A DNA stretch of 5,367 nt from an uncultured Pseudomonadota bacterium (lineage in GTDB: Bacteria; Pseudomonadota; Alphaproteobacteria; Rs-D84). This document shows positions 1-4,682 of this stretch, one piece after another; positions within the stretch are counted from its first letter, which is position 1; every line of letters starts with the position of its first letter. The DNA is taken from assembly GCA_945483255.1 (NCBI GenBank), contig CALYRP010000056.1:1-5367 (forward strand), given 5' to 3'. Position numbers and translations under genes: made by a program. The notes beneath the pieces are model-generated. The model saw only the letters and a list, made by a program, of their open reading frames with translations, ran no database searches and was not told the origin of the DNA.

Positions 1-687
1 ATTGTTGTGACTTTCCTGGCTGGTTTGACATGGTTTATATATCTGACATCGCGACATAAATTCACAAACACAAAATCTTTAAAGAATTATCGTAAAAACC
101 CAGTTGTTTTTGTATTTTTTCATGGTCGTTGCGCAATGTTATCACCGGTTGTGGCATCGGCACGAATTAAATCATATTGTGTTGCATCACGACACAAAGA
201 TGGTCGCATGATGGCGCGTCTGCAAAGATTATTTGGATTGCGCGCGATTTACGGTTCAACATCTGATGGTGCGGTTGCTGTTTTACGCGAAGGTGTTCGT
301 GTTATGCGCGAAACAAACATGTCAATGTGCGTTCCGGTTGATGGACCATCTGGGCCGTCCCTGCACGTCCAAGATGGTGCACTTTATTTTGCACGCATGA
401 CCGGCGCGCCAATTGTTCCGGTATGTTTTTCATGTTCGCGTCCAATGTATATGGACAGATGGGATAAATTTATGGTACCAAAATTATTTGGAACAATATC
501 TTGTCGAATTGGCGAACCTATTTATGTTGATTCAAAATTGCGTGGTAAAGAATTTGAACAAAAGCGTGCTGAAATTGAAGAAATAATGGTTAAACAATTG
601 CGCGAAATGGACGCCGAATTTAAATTACCTGAAATTCAAAGCGGTATTCATGCAACAGAATACAAAAAGCGCGCACGTAAAAAATAA
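1..687 (+). CDS. DUF374 family lysophospholipid / lipid A-type acyltransferase, 5' truncated by window edge
   Basis: The reading frame is open from base 1 to a TAA at 685-687, leaving 228 visible residues. The GTG at base 7 is probably not the start, because the frame continues upstream and the usual N-terminal helix is incomplete. Visible family blocks, numbered from base 1, are FFHGR near residue 40, SRHKDG near 63-68, GSTSDG near 85, PVDGPSGP near 112-119, TGAPIVPV near 134-141 and GEPI near 171. Together these are the signature of DUF374/COG2121, a branch of the LPLAT superfamily. Known relatives include LpxJ, a lipid A late acyltransferase of Campylobacterota. The likely reaction is acyl transfer to a lipid acceptor at the inner membrane; the acceptor here is not predictable. 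The C-terminal tail is rich in Lys and Arg. No clear terminator follows, so some read-through into the next gene is possible. Confidence 0.88.
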   Translation: MVVTFLAGLTWFIYLTSRHKFTNTKSLKNYRKNPVVFVFFHGRCAMLSPVVASARIKSYCVASRHKDGRMMARLQRLFGLRAIYGSTSDGAVAVLREGVRVMRETNMSMCVPVDGPSGPSLHVQDGALYFARMTGAPIVPVCFSCSRPMYMDRWDKFMVPKLFGTISCRIGEPIYVDSKLRGKEFEQKRAEIEEIMVKQLREMDAEFKLPEIQSGIHATEYKKRARKK

Positions 688-707
688 TAGTAAACGCCCT
701 GTTTTTA

Positions 708-729
708 TGGTATAATTCCATGCAAGGGA
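708..729 (+). promoter_or_regulatory. Extended -10 promoter and ribosome binding site for the 737 gene
   Basis: TGG followed by a perfect TATAAT occupies 708-716, which is an extended -10 arrangement. No good -35 box lies 17 bases further upstream, as expected when TGn compensates. AAGGGAA at 724-730 is a purine-rich Shine-Dalgarno-like stretch about 7 bases before the ATG at 737. It supports that start and implies a very short leader. Confidence 0.65.
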
Positions 730-736
730 AATTATT

Positions 737-2185
737 ATGACCACGAAAAGAGATTTATTTCTAAACGCAATCAATAATTTATTAAAAAGAAAACAGGAAA
801 ACACTGCGCATGTTGTTGAAAAAACTTTGAAAGAACGGGTGCGTGATAAATTACGCGAATTGGGTATTGACCGGGATGCACAATACAAATTTGGTGGCGC
901 AACAGGATTGCAACGCATTTTTAACCCATCATTTGATATAAAATTCCAAGAACCGGCAAAACCTTTTGACGAAGAAGAACAATCTGATTATATTTCCAAT
1001 CCTGATAATTGGCTTTTGGTTCATGCAACAAATTATATGCCGAAAAACAATCGTATGCAAACGACAGCAATGGCACGAAATTGGTCTGCGCCACGGGCAA
1101 CGGTGCATTTTACATTGAACCATGTTGTACAGGCTCATATGGGTGGCAATTGGGATGACAGACCGATTATTATATTAACCCCTTATCATGACACAGTTCA
1201 AGAAAATGGGAAACCTGTTGGTTTTTCTGCGGTGGACACATATTTTTCACCAGATGCAGACAGTGGCTTAAAATTACCAAAATCTGCAAGAATTGTTCAT
1301 CCAGGTTCTGTTCCAGATGGACATTTGTTTCAAATTAAAAACAATGAAACGATTTATAAATCTGACAATTACACAGATGATGAAATCAATGAAATCTTAA
1401 CATTAATGACCCCACAAGACAGAAAAATTTATGATGATATGTTATCTGGGAATCCGCAACAATATCAAATAACATCTTTGCTAGAACACGATTATTCTGG
1501 AAAAATGAAAGCGGCATATGAATCAGCAAAAGATAAACAAGCTTTTTTATCTGGTCTAATGGCAGAAACAAGATATCAAATGTTAACACATTTTGTTCGT
1601 CAAATGGCAACACACATGACGATTGAACGTATGGGATTCCGGGAAATTACGCAAACATTTGATTCCGGCAAAGTTCTTAGGCGTGCTGCTGATACGGCAT
1701 ATAATACAGGTATCAAGCAAGCGACCGCTTCCAACAAAGGCCACGGTAATTCTATTTATGCCCGTATGGAAGATGTTTATGCATGGTTTAGTATTCTTGA
1801 TGAAGATATTCAACACGCAACAACGCCCCAAGAATTACAAGATATCATAGATTGGCGGACCCGTTCATTTTATGGCAAAAGAATATTTCTTTTATTTGCG
1901 AAACCAATAATTGAAAGACAACCAATATCAGAAGACCAAATATATGCAATATTTGAAGAAGACTTTGCAGATTTTTACAAAAAATATTATGAACAAGATT
2001 TTGGCGAATACAAAGGCATCCAAAATTTTGATAAAAATCTTGATATAACTTTGAAACGTTATTGTAAATACCAGGCTAAAGAAATGATGAAAATAATTGA
2101 ACATTTAAGTCCGGAAATAAAAAAACTGATAACCGATAATTATTTGGCCAACAACAATTTACAAAATATTTCAAAAACCAGATAA
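737..2185 (+). CDS. Protein of unknown function, 482 residues
   Basis: I do not recognise this family. The ATG at 737 has an AAGGGAA-type ribosome binding site and its own promoter, and the frame runs uninterrupted to TAA. There is no signal peptide and no convincing membrane segment, so it is probably cytoplasmic. The first 45 residues are Lys/Arg/Glu-rich and likely helical. Residues 92-150 look like the most ordered part: LLVHATN (94-98), then TVHFTLNH (122-129), HMGGNWDD (134-141) and the hydrophobic strand IIILTPY (144-150). That block is rich in His and aromatic residues and could be an enzymatic core. The His-containing strand pair vaguely recalls ADP-ribosyltransferase-like folds, but this is speculation. 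From about residue 215 on the protein looks mostly helical and charged, ending in a Lys/Asn-rich tail. Its codon use and AT content match the neighbours. Confidence 0.85.
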   Translation: MTTKRDLFLNAINNLLKRKQENTAHVVEKTLKERVRDKLRELGIDRDAQYKFGGATGLQRIFNPSFDIKFQEPAKPFDEEEQSDYISNPDNWLLVHATNYMPKNNRMQTTAMARNWSAPRATVHFTLNHVVQAHMGGNWDDRPIIILTPYHDTVQENGKPVGFSAVDTYFSPDADSGLKLPKSARIVHPGSVPDGHLFQIKNNETIYKSDNYTDDEINEILTLMTPQDRKIYDDMLSGNPQQYQITSLLEHDYSGKMKAAYESAKDKQAFLSGLMAETRYQMLTHFVRQMATHMTIERMGFREITQTFDSGKVLRRAADTAYNTGIKQATASNKGHGNSIYARMEDVYAWFSILDEDIQHATTPQELQDIIDWRTRSFYGKRIFLLFAKPIIERQPISEDQIYAIFEEDFADFYKKYYEQDFGEYKGIQNFDKNLDITLKRYCKYQAKEMMKIIEHLSPEIKKLITDNYLANNNLQNISKTR

Positions 2186-2207
2186 AAAAACGGTCGCGAT
2201 TGCGATC
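2184..2207 (-). terminator. Weak candidate terminator downstream of the kinase-like gene
   Basis: On the minus strand a short stem (TCGC/GCGA plus one outer pair across an A-C mismatch, 2192-2207) is followed by a seven-T run (2184-2190). It lies between the two convergent genes, where a terminator is expected. A second small hairpin (GCCAA/TTGGC, 2210-2227) lies beside it. The stem is short, so the call is tentative. The rest of 2208-2278 shows nothing else. Confidence 0.35.
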
Positions 2208-2278
2208 AGGCCAAGCGCGTATTTGGCGTGGCAAAAATAAAAACACGGTGAAATCAACAAGTTATTCAGATATGAAAA

Positions 2279-3040
2279 TTATTGGATTTTTTTCTTGGCA
2301 CTATGTTTTTTGTGCCACAATGTCATATATTCCGCCAATATTGCATGACGCAGTGTGCTGTTTTTTGTTCCACGTGAAAAACAAGAATAAAAATCATTAA
2401 AACCAGCACCTTCCCAATCAATCATGGCAATAATATCAAAATTTTTATTCATTATAAAATTATCCCATAAATCATTTTGACACCAACCGTACATGATAAA
2501 CGGTTTTTCATATGGTTTCGATTTTAAATCACGAATTTCTTTCGGATCAGATTGTCCGATAACATATAAAAAATTAGCCAATTGTTTTGCAATCTTTGTT
2601 GCATTTTTATCTTGGACTTTTTCAGACAAACTGTGAAAACCGATACCTTTGATATATTCATATTTACGAACCGCGGTGCCGTTAAAATCGACTATTTCCA
2701 TTTGTGGTATTTTTATAGGCGATATTGGACGCAACGCATCTGTTATTCTTTGTTCACGACGCGATATTTCATAAGCATCCCCATGCAAAGGAAACTTAAA
2801 CACCCATTTATTATCAAGTGTCACAACAAAATTAGCACATCTGAAACCGTATGTATATTTTATGTTTGGATGCTTTTTTTCACTGAAAGTTTTCACAAAT
2901 CGTACACATTTGCGAATTTGGTCCAAATTATTTAATTCCATACGAAGACGCACCCTGCGATTACGGGACGGAATAAAACCACATAAAATATTTACAAGTA
3001 ATTTTTTCATGATTTTTATCATAGGACTTTTTTCTATCAT
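2279..3040 (-). CDS. Aminoglycoside/choline kinase-like phosphotransferase (protein-kinase-like fold), possibly LPS-related
   Basis: Numbering below counts from the TTG at 3046. The order of motifs is that of the APH/choline kinase superfamily: a nucleotide-loop region with TYGFRCANF (65-73), WVFKFP with the presumptive ATP-binding Lys84, RREQR with presumptive Glu98, hinge-like YEYIKG (129-134), catalytic loop CQNDLWDN (189-196) and metal-binding IDWEGAG (209-215). It probably transfers phosphate from ATP to a small molecule or sugar. The N-terminal stretch CGFIPSRNRRVRLR resembles the short lead-in of many LPS and capsule glycosyltransferases, suggesting envelope work (inference). The catalytic loop is unusual: His is replaced by Gln, and Asp192 to Asn196 is one residue shorter than the usual spacing. 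The start is uncertain. I chose the ATG at 3040; ATGs at 3022 and 3010 are also possible, and none has a good ribosome binding site. It is transcribed away from the tRNA. Confidence 0.78.
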   Translation of the reverse strand: MIEKSPMIKIMKKLLVNILCGFIPSRNRRVRLRMELNNLDQIRKCVRFVKTFSEKKHPNIKYTYGFRCANFVVTLDNKWVFKFPLHGDAYEISRREQRITDALRPISPIKIPQMEIVDFNGTAVRKYEYIKGIGFHSLSEKVQDKNATKIAKQLANFLYVIGQSDPKEIRDLKSKPYEKPFIMYGWCQNDLWDNFIMNKNFDIIAMIDWEGAGFNDFYSCFSRGTKNSTLRHAILAEYMTLWHKKHSAKKKIQ

Positions 3041-3050
3041 GTGCAAATAA

Positions 3051-3079
3051 ATTATGGAAACGACAAAAATTAATTGAAA
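3051..3079 (-). promoter_or_regulatory. Possible promoter for the kinase-like gene
   Basis: Read on the minus strand, TTTCAA (3079-3074), a 17-base spacer and CATAAT (3056-3051) give a weak sigma70-like pair. The -35 half is exactly the reverse complement of the tRNA promoter -35, so the two promoters would share six bases. Transcription would begin close to 3044, which fits an ATG start at 3040 or further inside rather than the TTG at 3046. Confidence 0.35.
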
Positions 3080-3101
3080 AAGAAAATATTACATATATAA
3101 T
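3074..3101 (+). promoter_or_regulatory. Promoter of the tRNA-Gln gene
   Basis: TTGAAA at 3074-3079 and a perfect TATAAT at 3096-3101 are separated by 16 bases. The predicted start near 3108 lies about 8 bases before the mature tRNA 5' end at 3116, a normal short tRNA leader. Confidence 0.7.
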
Positions 3102-3115
3102 ATGCACCAGCATAT

Positions 3116-3189
3116 TGGGGCATAGTTTAATGGTAGAACATCGGACTCTGACTCCGCTAGTGTTGGTTCGAATCCAGCTGCCCCAACCA
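3116..3189 (+). tRNA. tRNA-Gln (anticodon CTG), CCA encoded
   Basis: The cloverleaf folds by eye. The acceptor stem is TGGGGCA (3116-3122) with TGCCCCA (3179-3185), followed by discriminator A and CCA (3186-3189). The D arm is GTTT/GAAC with GG in the loop. The anticodon loop is CTCTGAC (3146-3152) with anticodon CTG at 3148-3150. The T arm is GTTGG/CCAGC around TTCGAAT (3162-3178). CTG reads CAG, the minor Gln codon in this AT-rich sequence. The U1-A72 first pair is typical of glutamine tRNAs. The first anticodon-stem pair (3141 with 3157) is a T-C mismatch. The 3' part, from the T loop onward, is the sequence repeated downstream. Confidence 0.95.
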
Positions 3190-3225
3190 AAAATTCAAAC
3201 ACCCCTTGCGGGTGTTTTAATTTTT
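3170..3225 (+). repeat. 56-bp direct repeat, copy 1: tRNA-Gln 3' end plus terminator
   Basis: This copy runs from the last bases of the T loop through the acceptor 3' strand, CCA and the terminator. It is identical, base for base, to 3340-3395, at an offset of 170 bp. A repeat covering the 3' end of a tRNA gene is the classic footprint of integrase-mediated insertion (attL/attR-like), though a plain tandem duplication would look the same. Confidence 0.9.
3197..3225 (+). terminator. Rho-independent terminator of tRNA-Gln
   Basis: AAACACCC (3197-3204) pairs perfectly with GGGTGTTT (3210-3217) around a five-base loop. TAA and five T's follow. It starts 8 bases after the CCA. Confidence 0.88.
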
Positions 3226-3264
3226 GATGCGAGCGATGGTTTGACAATTCAACGAAGTTGTTTT

Positions 3265-3342
3265 GGTTCGACTATGAGTAAGCGAGAACAAACAAAGTGC
3301 AGTTTGAGCGCTAACGAATGCCACGCAGCGACAGCGAGTGAA
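3265..3342 (+). ncRNA. Structured repeat element, divergent copy 1 (about 78 nt)
   Basis: The segment opens with GGTTCGAC and closes with GCGAGTGAA. Its order of parts matches the two close repeats at 3649 and 4523. It has a first hairpin (AGCG and CAAAC, 3281-3293, with GTTTG and CGCT, 3302-3312) and then ACGAATG. A second hairpin follows: CAC (3322-3324), three bases, GC, loop GACA, GC, GA, GTG (3338-3340). The corresponding hairpin in the other copies is CCC, three bases, GGC, GATA or AATA, GCC, GA, GGG. The middle outer pair changes from C-G to A-T with pairing kept. It ends exactly where the second tRNA tail begins. No protein frame, ribosome binding site or clear promoter is visible. 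Whether it is transcribed is unknown. Confidence 0.45.
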
Positions 3343-3395
3343 TCCAGCTGCCCCAACCAAAAATTCAAACACCCCTTGCGGGTGTTTTAATTTTT
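3340..3395 (+). repeat. 56-bp direct repeat, copy 2: orphan tRNA-Gln tail plus terminator
   Basis: This is a perfect copy of 3170-3225 without the 5' part of a tRNA: no TGGGGCA acceptor partner precedes it, so it cannot form a tRNA. Perfect identity over 56 bp, terminator included, suggests recent origin, gene conversion or ongoing recombination. Confidence 0.9.
3367..3395 (+). terminator. Duplicated terminator
   Basis: Same stem, loop and T run as at 3197-3225, carried in the second repeat copy. It would end any transcript crossing the 3226-3340 cassette. Confidence 0.8.
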
Positions 3396-3401
3396 ATCCA
3401 A

Positions 3402-3583
3402 GGGGCTGCTGGATGCGCCAGAGCGCCAGGCACATTTTAATGTGCCACACGGAAACGAAGTTTACGTGAATAATTGGCGTGCATGGCGTATACGAAAATA
3501 CACAATTAGAAAAATTTTAAAAAATTGAAGTTCACGAGATTTTTTTAATTTTTATTATTGTGTATCGAGGGAAAAGCTGCCCC
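3402..3583 (+). ncRNA. Highly foldable 182-nt noncoding segment closed by a tRNA-tail helix
   Basis: The ends pair: GGGGCTGCT (3402-3410) with AGCTGCCCC (3575-3583), 8 of 9 bases. Inside, CGCCA (3416-3420) pairs with TGGCG (3484-3488) and CGCCA (3424-3428) with TGGCG (3475-3479). That long stem encloses two hairpins: GGCACATT/AATGTGCC (3429-3446), and CACG-AAAC/GTTT-CGTG (3448-3468) with a GAA loop. A separate AT-rich hairpin is closed by ATACACAAT/ATTGTGTAT (3498-3565). ACCA follows the outer helix, as in a tRNA, and a strong terminator follows that. I compared it by eye with tmRNA, SRP RNA and RNase P RNA features and saw none. No promoter is obvious, and no ORF is supported. It may be a structured RNA or a degenerate mobile cassette. 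Confidence 0.4.
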
Positions 3584-3590
3584 AACCAAA
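3575..3590 (+). repeat. Third partial tRNA-Gln tail (16 bp)
   Basis: AGCTGCCCCAACCAAA is identical to bases 3176-3191 of the tRNA region and to the second repeat. Sequence identity stops at both edges. It is again followed directly by a terminator, but one of different sequence, so it is not a simple extension of the 56-bp duplication. Confidence 0.8.
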
Positions 3591-3596
3591 GTTTCC

Positions 3597-3628
3597 AACC
3601 GTTCGTTTCAGAGCGGTTTTTTATTTTG
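3597..3628 (+). terminator. Rho-independent terminator after the third tRNA tail
   Basis: AACCGTTC (3597-3604) pairs with GAGCGGTT (3611-3618), 8 pairs including one wobble, around a six-base loop. A T-rich tract follows. It is the strongest terminator in the array and has no protein gene upstream on its strand, only the tRNA and the cassettes. Confidence 0.82.
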
Positions 3629-3648
3629 TTTTCTATTATTTTCATCGA

Positions 3649-3730
3649 GTTCGACAAGCAGTAGATTTTGGAAGCGACCGCGCACCAAAATCGTCACGAT
3701 TGACCCACAGGCGATAGCCGAGGGAAAGTT
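3649..3730 (+). repeat. 82-bp structured repeat, copy A
   Basis: Copy A matches 4523-4604 at 79 of 82 positions without gaps. Predicted structure: GATTTTGG (3664-3671) with CCAAAATC (3685-3692), carrying an inner GCG/CGC pair (3674-3676 with 3681-3683); then GTCA/TGAC (3693-3704); then CCC, ACA, GGC, loop, GCC, GA, GGG (3704-3724). All three A/B differences fall outside the proposed stems: one before the first hairpin and two in hairpin loops. It carries no ORF and sits between the third tRNA-tail terminator and the terminator of the 3773 gene. It could be a mobile palindromic repeat or an RNA. Confidence 0.75.
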
Positions 3731-3774
3731 AAAATAAAAAAGTGGCAATTTTTTCGCCACTTTCGAACTTTTTT
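3731..3774. terminator. Bidirectional terminator of the 3773 methyltransferase gene
   Basis: AAAGTGGC (3739-3746) pairs with GCCACTTT (3756-3763). On the minus strand the stem is followed by TTTTTATTTT (3740-3731), giving a good terminator just past the stop codon of the methyltransferase. On the plus strand CGAAC and six T's follow (3764-3774), so it probably works both ways. It lies at the same distance from the repeat core as the hairpin at 4613-4638. Confidence 0.75.
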
Positions 3775-4369
3775 ATGCACCACGACTTGGAACAGCACAA
3801 AAACACCGTATGTGGTCTGCATATTTTGCATTGAAACCGTTTTTTGTAAATGTATCTATCCACCAATTCTGTGGCTTAATAAGACGCGTTTTATTACAGG
3901 TGATTAATTCATCACCGTTTTTTTGTGCCATAGCAACATCCTCGGTTGTATTATGTATTGCGCAAATCATTTTACTTTTCTTAAACTTATCAAGCACATT
4001 TGGCAATTCTTTTTCAGAAAAATAAGTAAGAGTGCCATTACAAAATACTATATCTGCCACAATTGGTTCACAATCAAGGATAGATTTAATTTGTATTTTA
4101 CCACTGGCAAACAAATTTTCTAGACATTTGGATTGATAGGGATATTTTTTTATATCTATTCCATACGCATTCATACCTAACCTTTGTGCAAGCATAACAA
4201 TAACACCAATAGCAGCACCACAATCAAAGAAAATTTTAGGTTTATAACCAAATTTATTAACAAATTCATCCATCAGCATTTTAGGTGGTATTGAAAACAT
4301 AGTCCAAATACCGTCTGTATCAACATAGTCATAGTTTAAATAAGGATATTTTTGATAATAATAATGCAT
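3773..4369 (-). CDS. Class I SAM-dependent methyltransferase, 198 residues
   Basis: Motif I of the Rossmann-like SAM fold is visible as IFFDCGAAIGV (46-56), followed by an acidic residue ending strand two in YGIDI (69-73, Asp72). ADIVFCNGTLTYF (105-117) fits strand four with motif post-II. The C-terminal NWWIDTFTKNGF (168-179) matches the late helix common in Methyltransf_11/23-type proteins. The substrate cannot be predicted. The length is near the minimum for a complete single-domain enzyme, and the first 30 residues are Tyr-rich. The ATG at 4369 gives the full frame and has a promoter about 30 bases upstream, but no clear Shine-Dalgarno. The gene stands alone, reads toward the tRNA array, and is flanked by the two 82-bp direct repeats. 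It shares the fold, but no obvious close similarity, with the methyltransferase at 4683. Confidence 0.85.
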   Translation of the reverse strand: MHYYYQKYPYLNYDYVDTDGIWTMFSIPPKMLMDEFVNKFGYKPKIFFDCGAAIGVIVMLAQRLGMNAYGIDIKKYPYQSKCLENLFASGKIQIKSILDCEPIVADIVFCNGTLTYFSEKELPNVLDKFKKSKMICAIHNTTEDVAMAQKNGDELITCNKTRLIKPQNWWIDTFTKNGFNAKYADHIRCFCAVPSRGA

Positions 4370-4401
4370 TTTTGTTCAGTTTTATTTAGTTATATGCTGA
4401 C

Positions 4402-4429
4402 ATTGTATAATAAGATTGTTGTTTGTAAA
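4402..4429 (-). promoter_or_regulatory. Promoter of the 4369 methyltransferase gene
   Basis: On the minus strand TTTACA (4429-4424), a 16-base spacer and TACAAT (4407-4402) form a good sigma70-like promoter. Transcription would start near 4395, about 25 bases before the ATG. No operator-like dyad stands out. Confidence 0.55.
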
Positions 4430-4474
4430 GTTTTTATATAAATTTTTCTTTCACATCATCAATCTCTCGCCAAT

Positions 4475-4497
4475 CTTGCCCACTGGGGCAAGTTTTT
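4475..4497 (+). terminator. Strong terminator with no gene upstream
   Basis: CTTGCCC (4475-4481) pairs perfectly with GGGCAAG (4486-4492) around ACTG, followed by five T's. On the plus strand nothing recognisable is transcribed into it: the gene upstream is on the other strand, and 4430-4474 shows no tRNA, ORF or promoter. It insulates the repeat at 4523, as the terminator at 3597 insulates copy A. Confidence 0.8.
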
Positions 4498-4522
4498 GTT
4501 TGTATTCCAATATTTCTAGTGG

Positions 4523-4604
4523 GTTCGACAAGCAGCAGATTTTGGAAGCGACAGCGCACCAAAATCGTCACGATTGACCCACAGGCAATAGCCGAGGGAA
4601 AGTT
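4523..4604 (+). repeat. 82-bp structured repeat, copy B
   Basis: Copy B matches copy A (3649-3730) at 79 of 82 positions and has the same predicted hairpins, with loop ACAG instead of ACCG and AATA instead of GATA. Its left edge reads CTAGTGGGTTCGAC, resembling the variable-loop/T-arm region of the local tRNA-Gln (CTAGTGTTGGTTCGA). In this copy GTGGGT upstream can also pair with ACCCAC inside the element. It lies upstream of the promoter at 4628, so it is not part of that gene's leader. Confidence 0.75.
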
Positions 4605-4612
4605 TAGGTTTA

Positions 4613-4656
4613 GAAAATGTCAAAAAATTGTCATTTTCGAACTTTTGTGGTATAAT
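4613..4656 (+). promoter_or_regulatory. Promoter with overlapping dyad (possible operator) for the 4683 gene
   Basis: TTGTCA (4628-4633), 17 bases, then TATAAT (4651-4656), preceded by TG at 4648-4649, make a near-consensus promoter. The -35 lies in the right arm of an imperfect palindrome: GAAAATG (4613-4619) with CATTTTC (4632-4638), and CAA/TTG inside around AAAA. The dyad could be an operator or just a hairpin. The predicted start is near 4663. The Shine-Dalgarno AAGGAGA follows at 4670-4676, well spaced from the ATG at 4683. Confidence 0.72.
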
Positions 4657-4682
4657 GTGCCAAATGGACAAGGAGAAAAGTA

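Noticed and set aside
1..9. GTG at base 7 as the true start of the first gene
   Set aside because: The frame is open to the window edge, no ribosome binding site can be seen, and family members normally have more N-terminal sequence.
2295..2318. Hairpin TGGCAC/GTGCCA as a terminator
   Set aside because: It lies inside the end of the kinase-like coding region and has no T run after it on either strand.
2200..2400. Open plus-strand frame at the end of the kinase-like gene
   Set aside because: It has no ribosome binding site and overlaps antisense coding sequence with recognisable motifs; a shadow frame.
3038..3046. TTG at 3046 as start of the kinase-like gene
   Set aside because: ATG codons lie two, eight and twelve codons further in, no ribosome binding site favours TTG, and the predicted transcript start falls inside it.
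3241..3278. Promoter at a perfect TTGACA inside the first cassette
   Set aside because: No -10-like hexamer lies 15-19 bases downstream.
3115..3390. Open frame of 91 codons across the tRNA and first repeat
   Set aside because: It starts beside the tRNA acceptor stem and reads through the tRNA, its terminator and the repeat cassette; no ribosome binding site, and its content is fully explained by RNA structures.
3402..3583. tmRNA or SRP RNA
   Set aside because: The 5' GGGGCTG and 3' CCA are suggestive, but the conserved tmRNA 5' region, a tag reading frame and the SRP GGAAG-type apical loop are all absent.
3170..3590. CRISPR array
   Set aside because: Only two long copies and one short one, the repeat unit is a tRNA tail plus terminator, and spacing is irregular.
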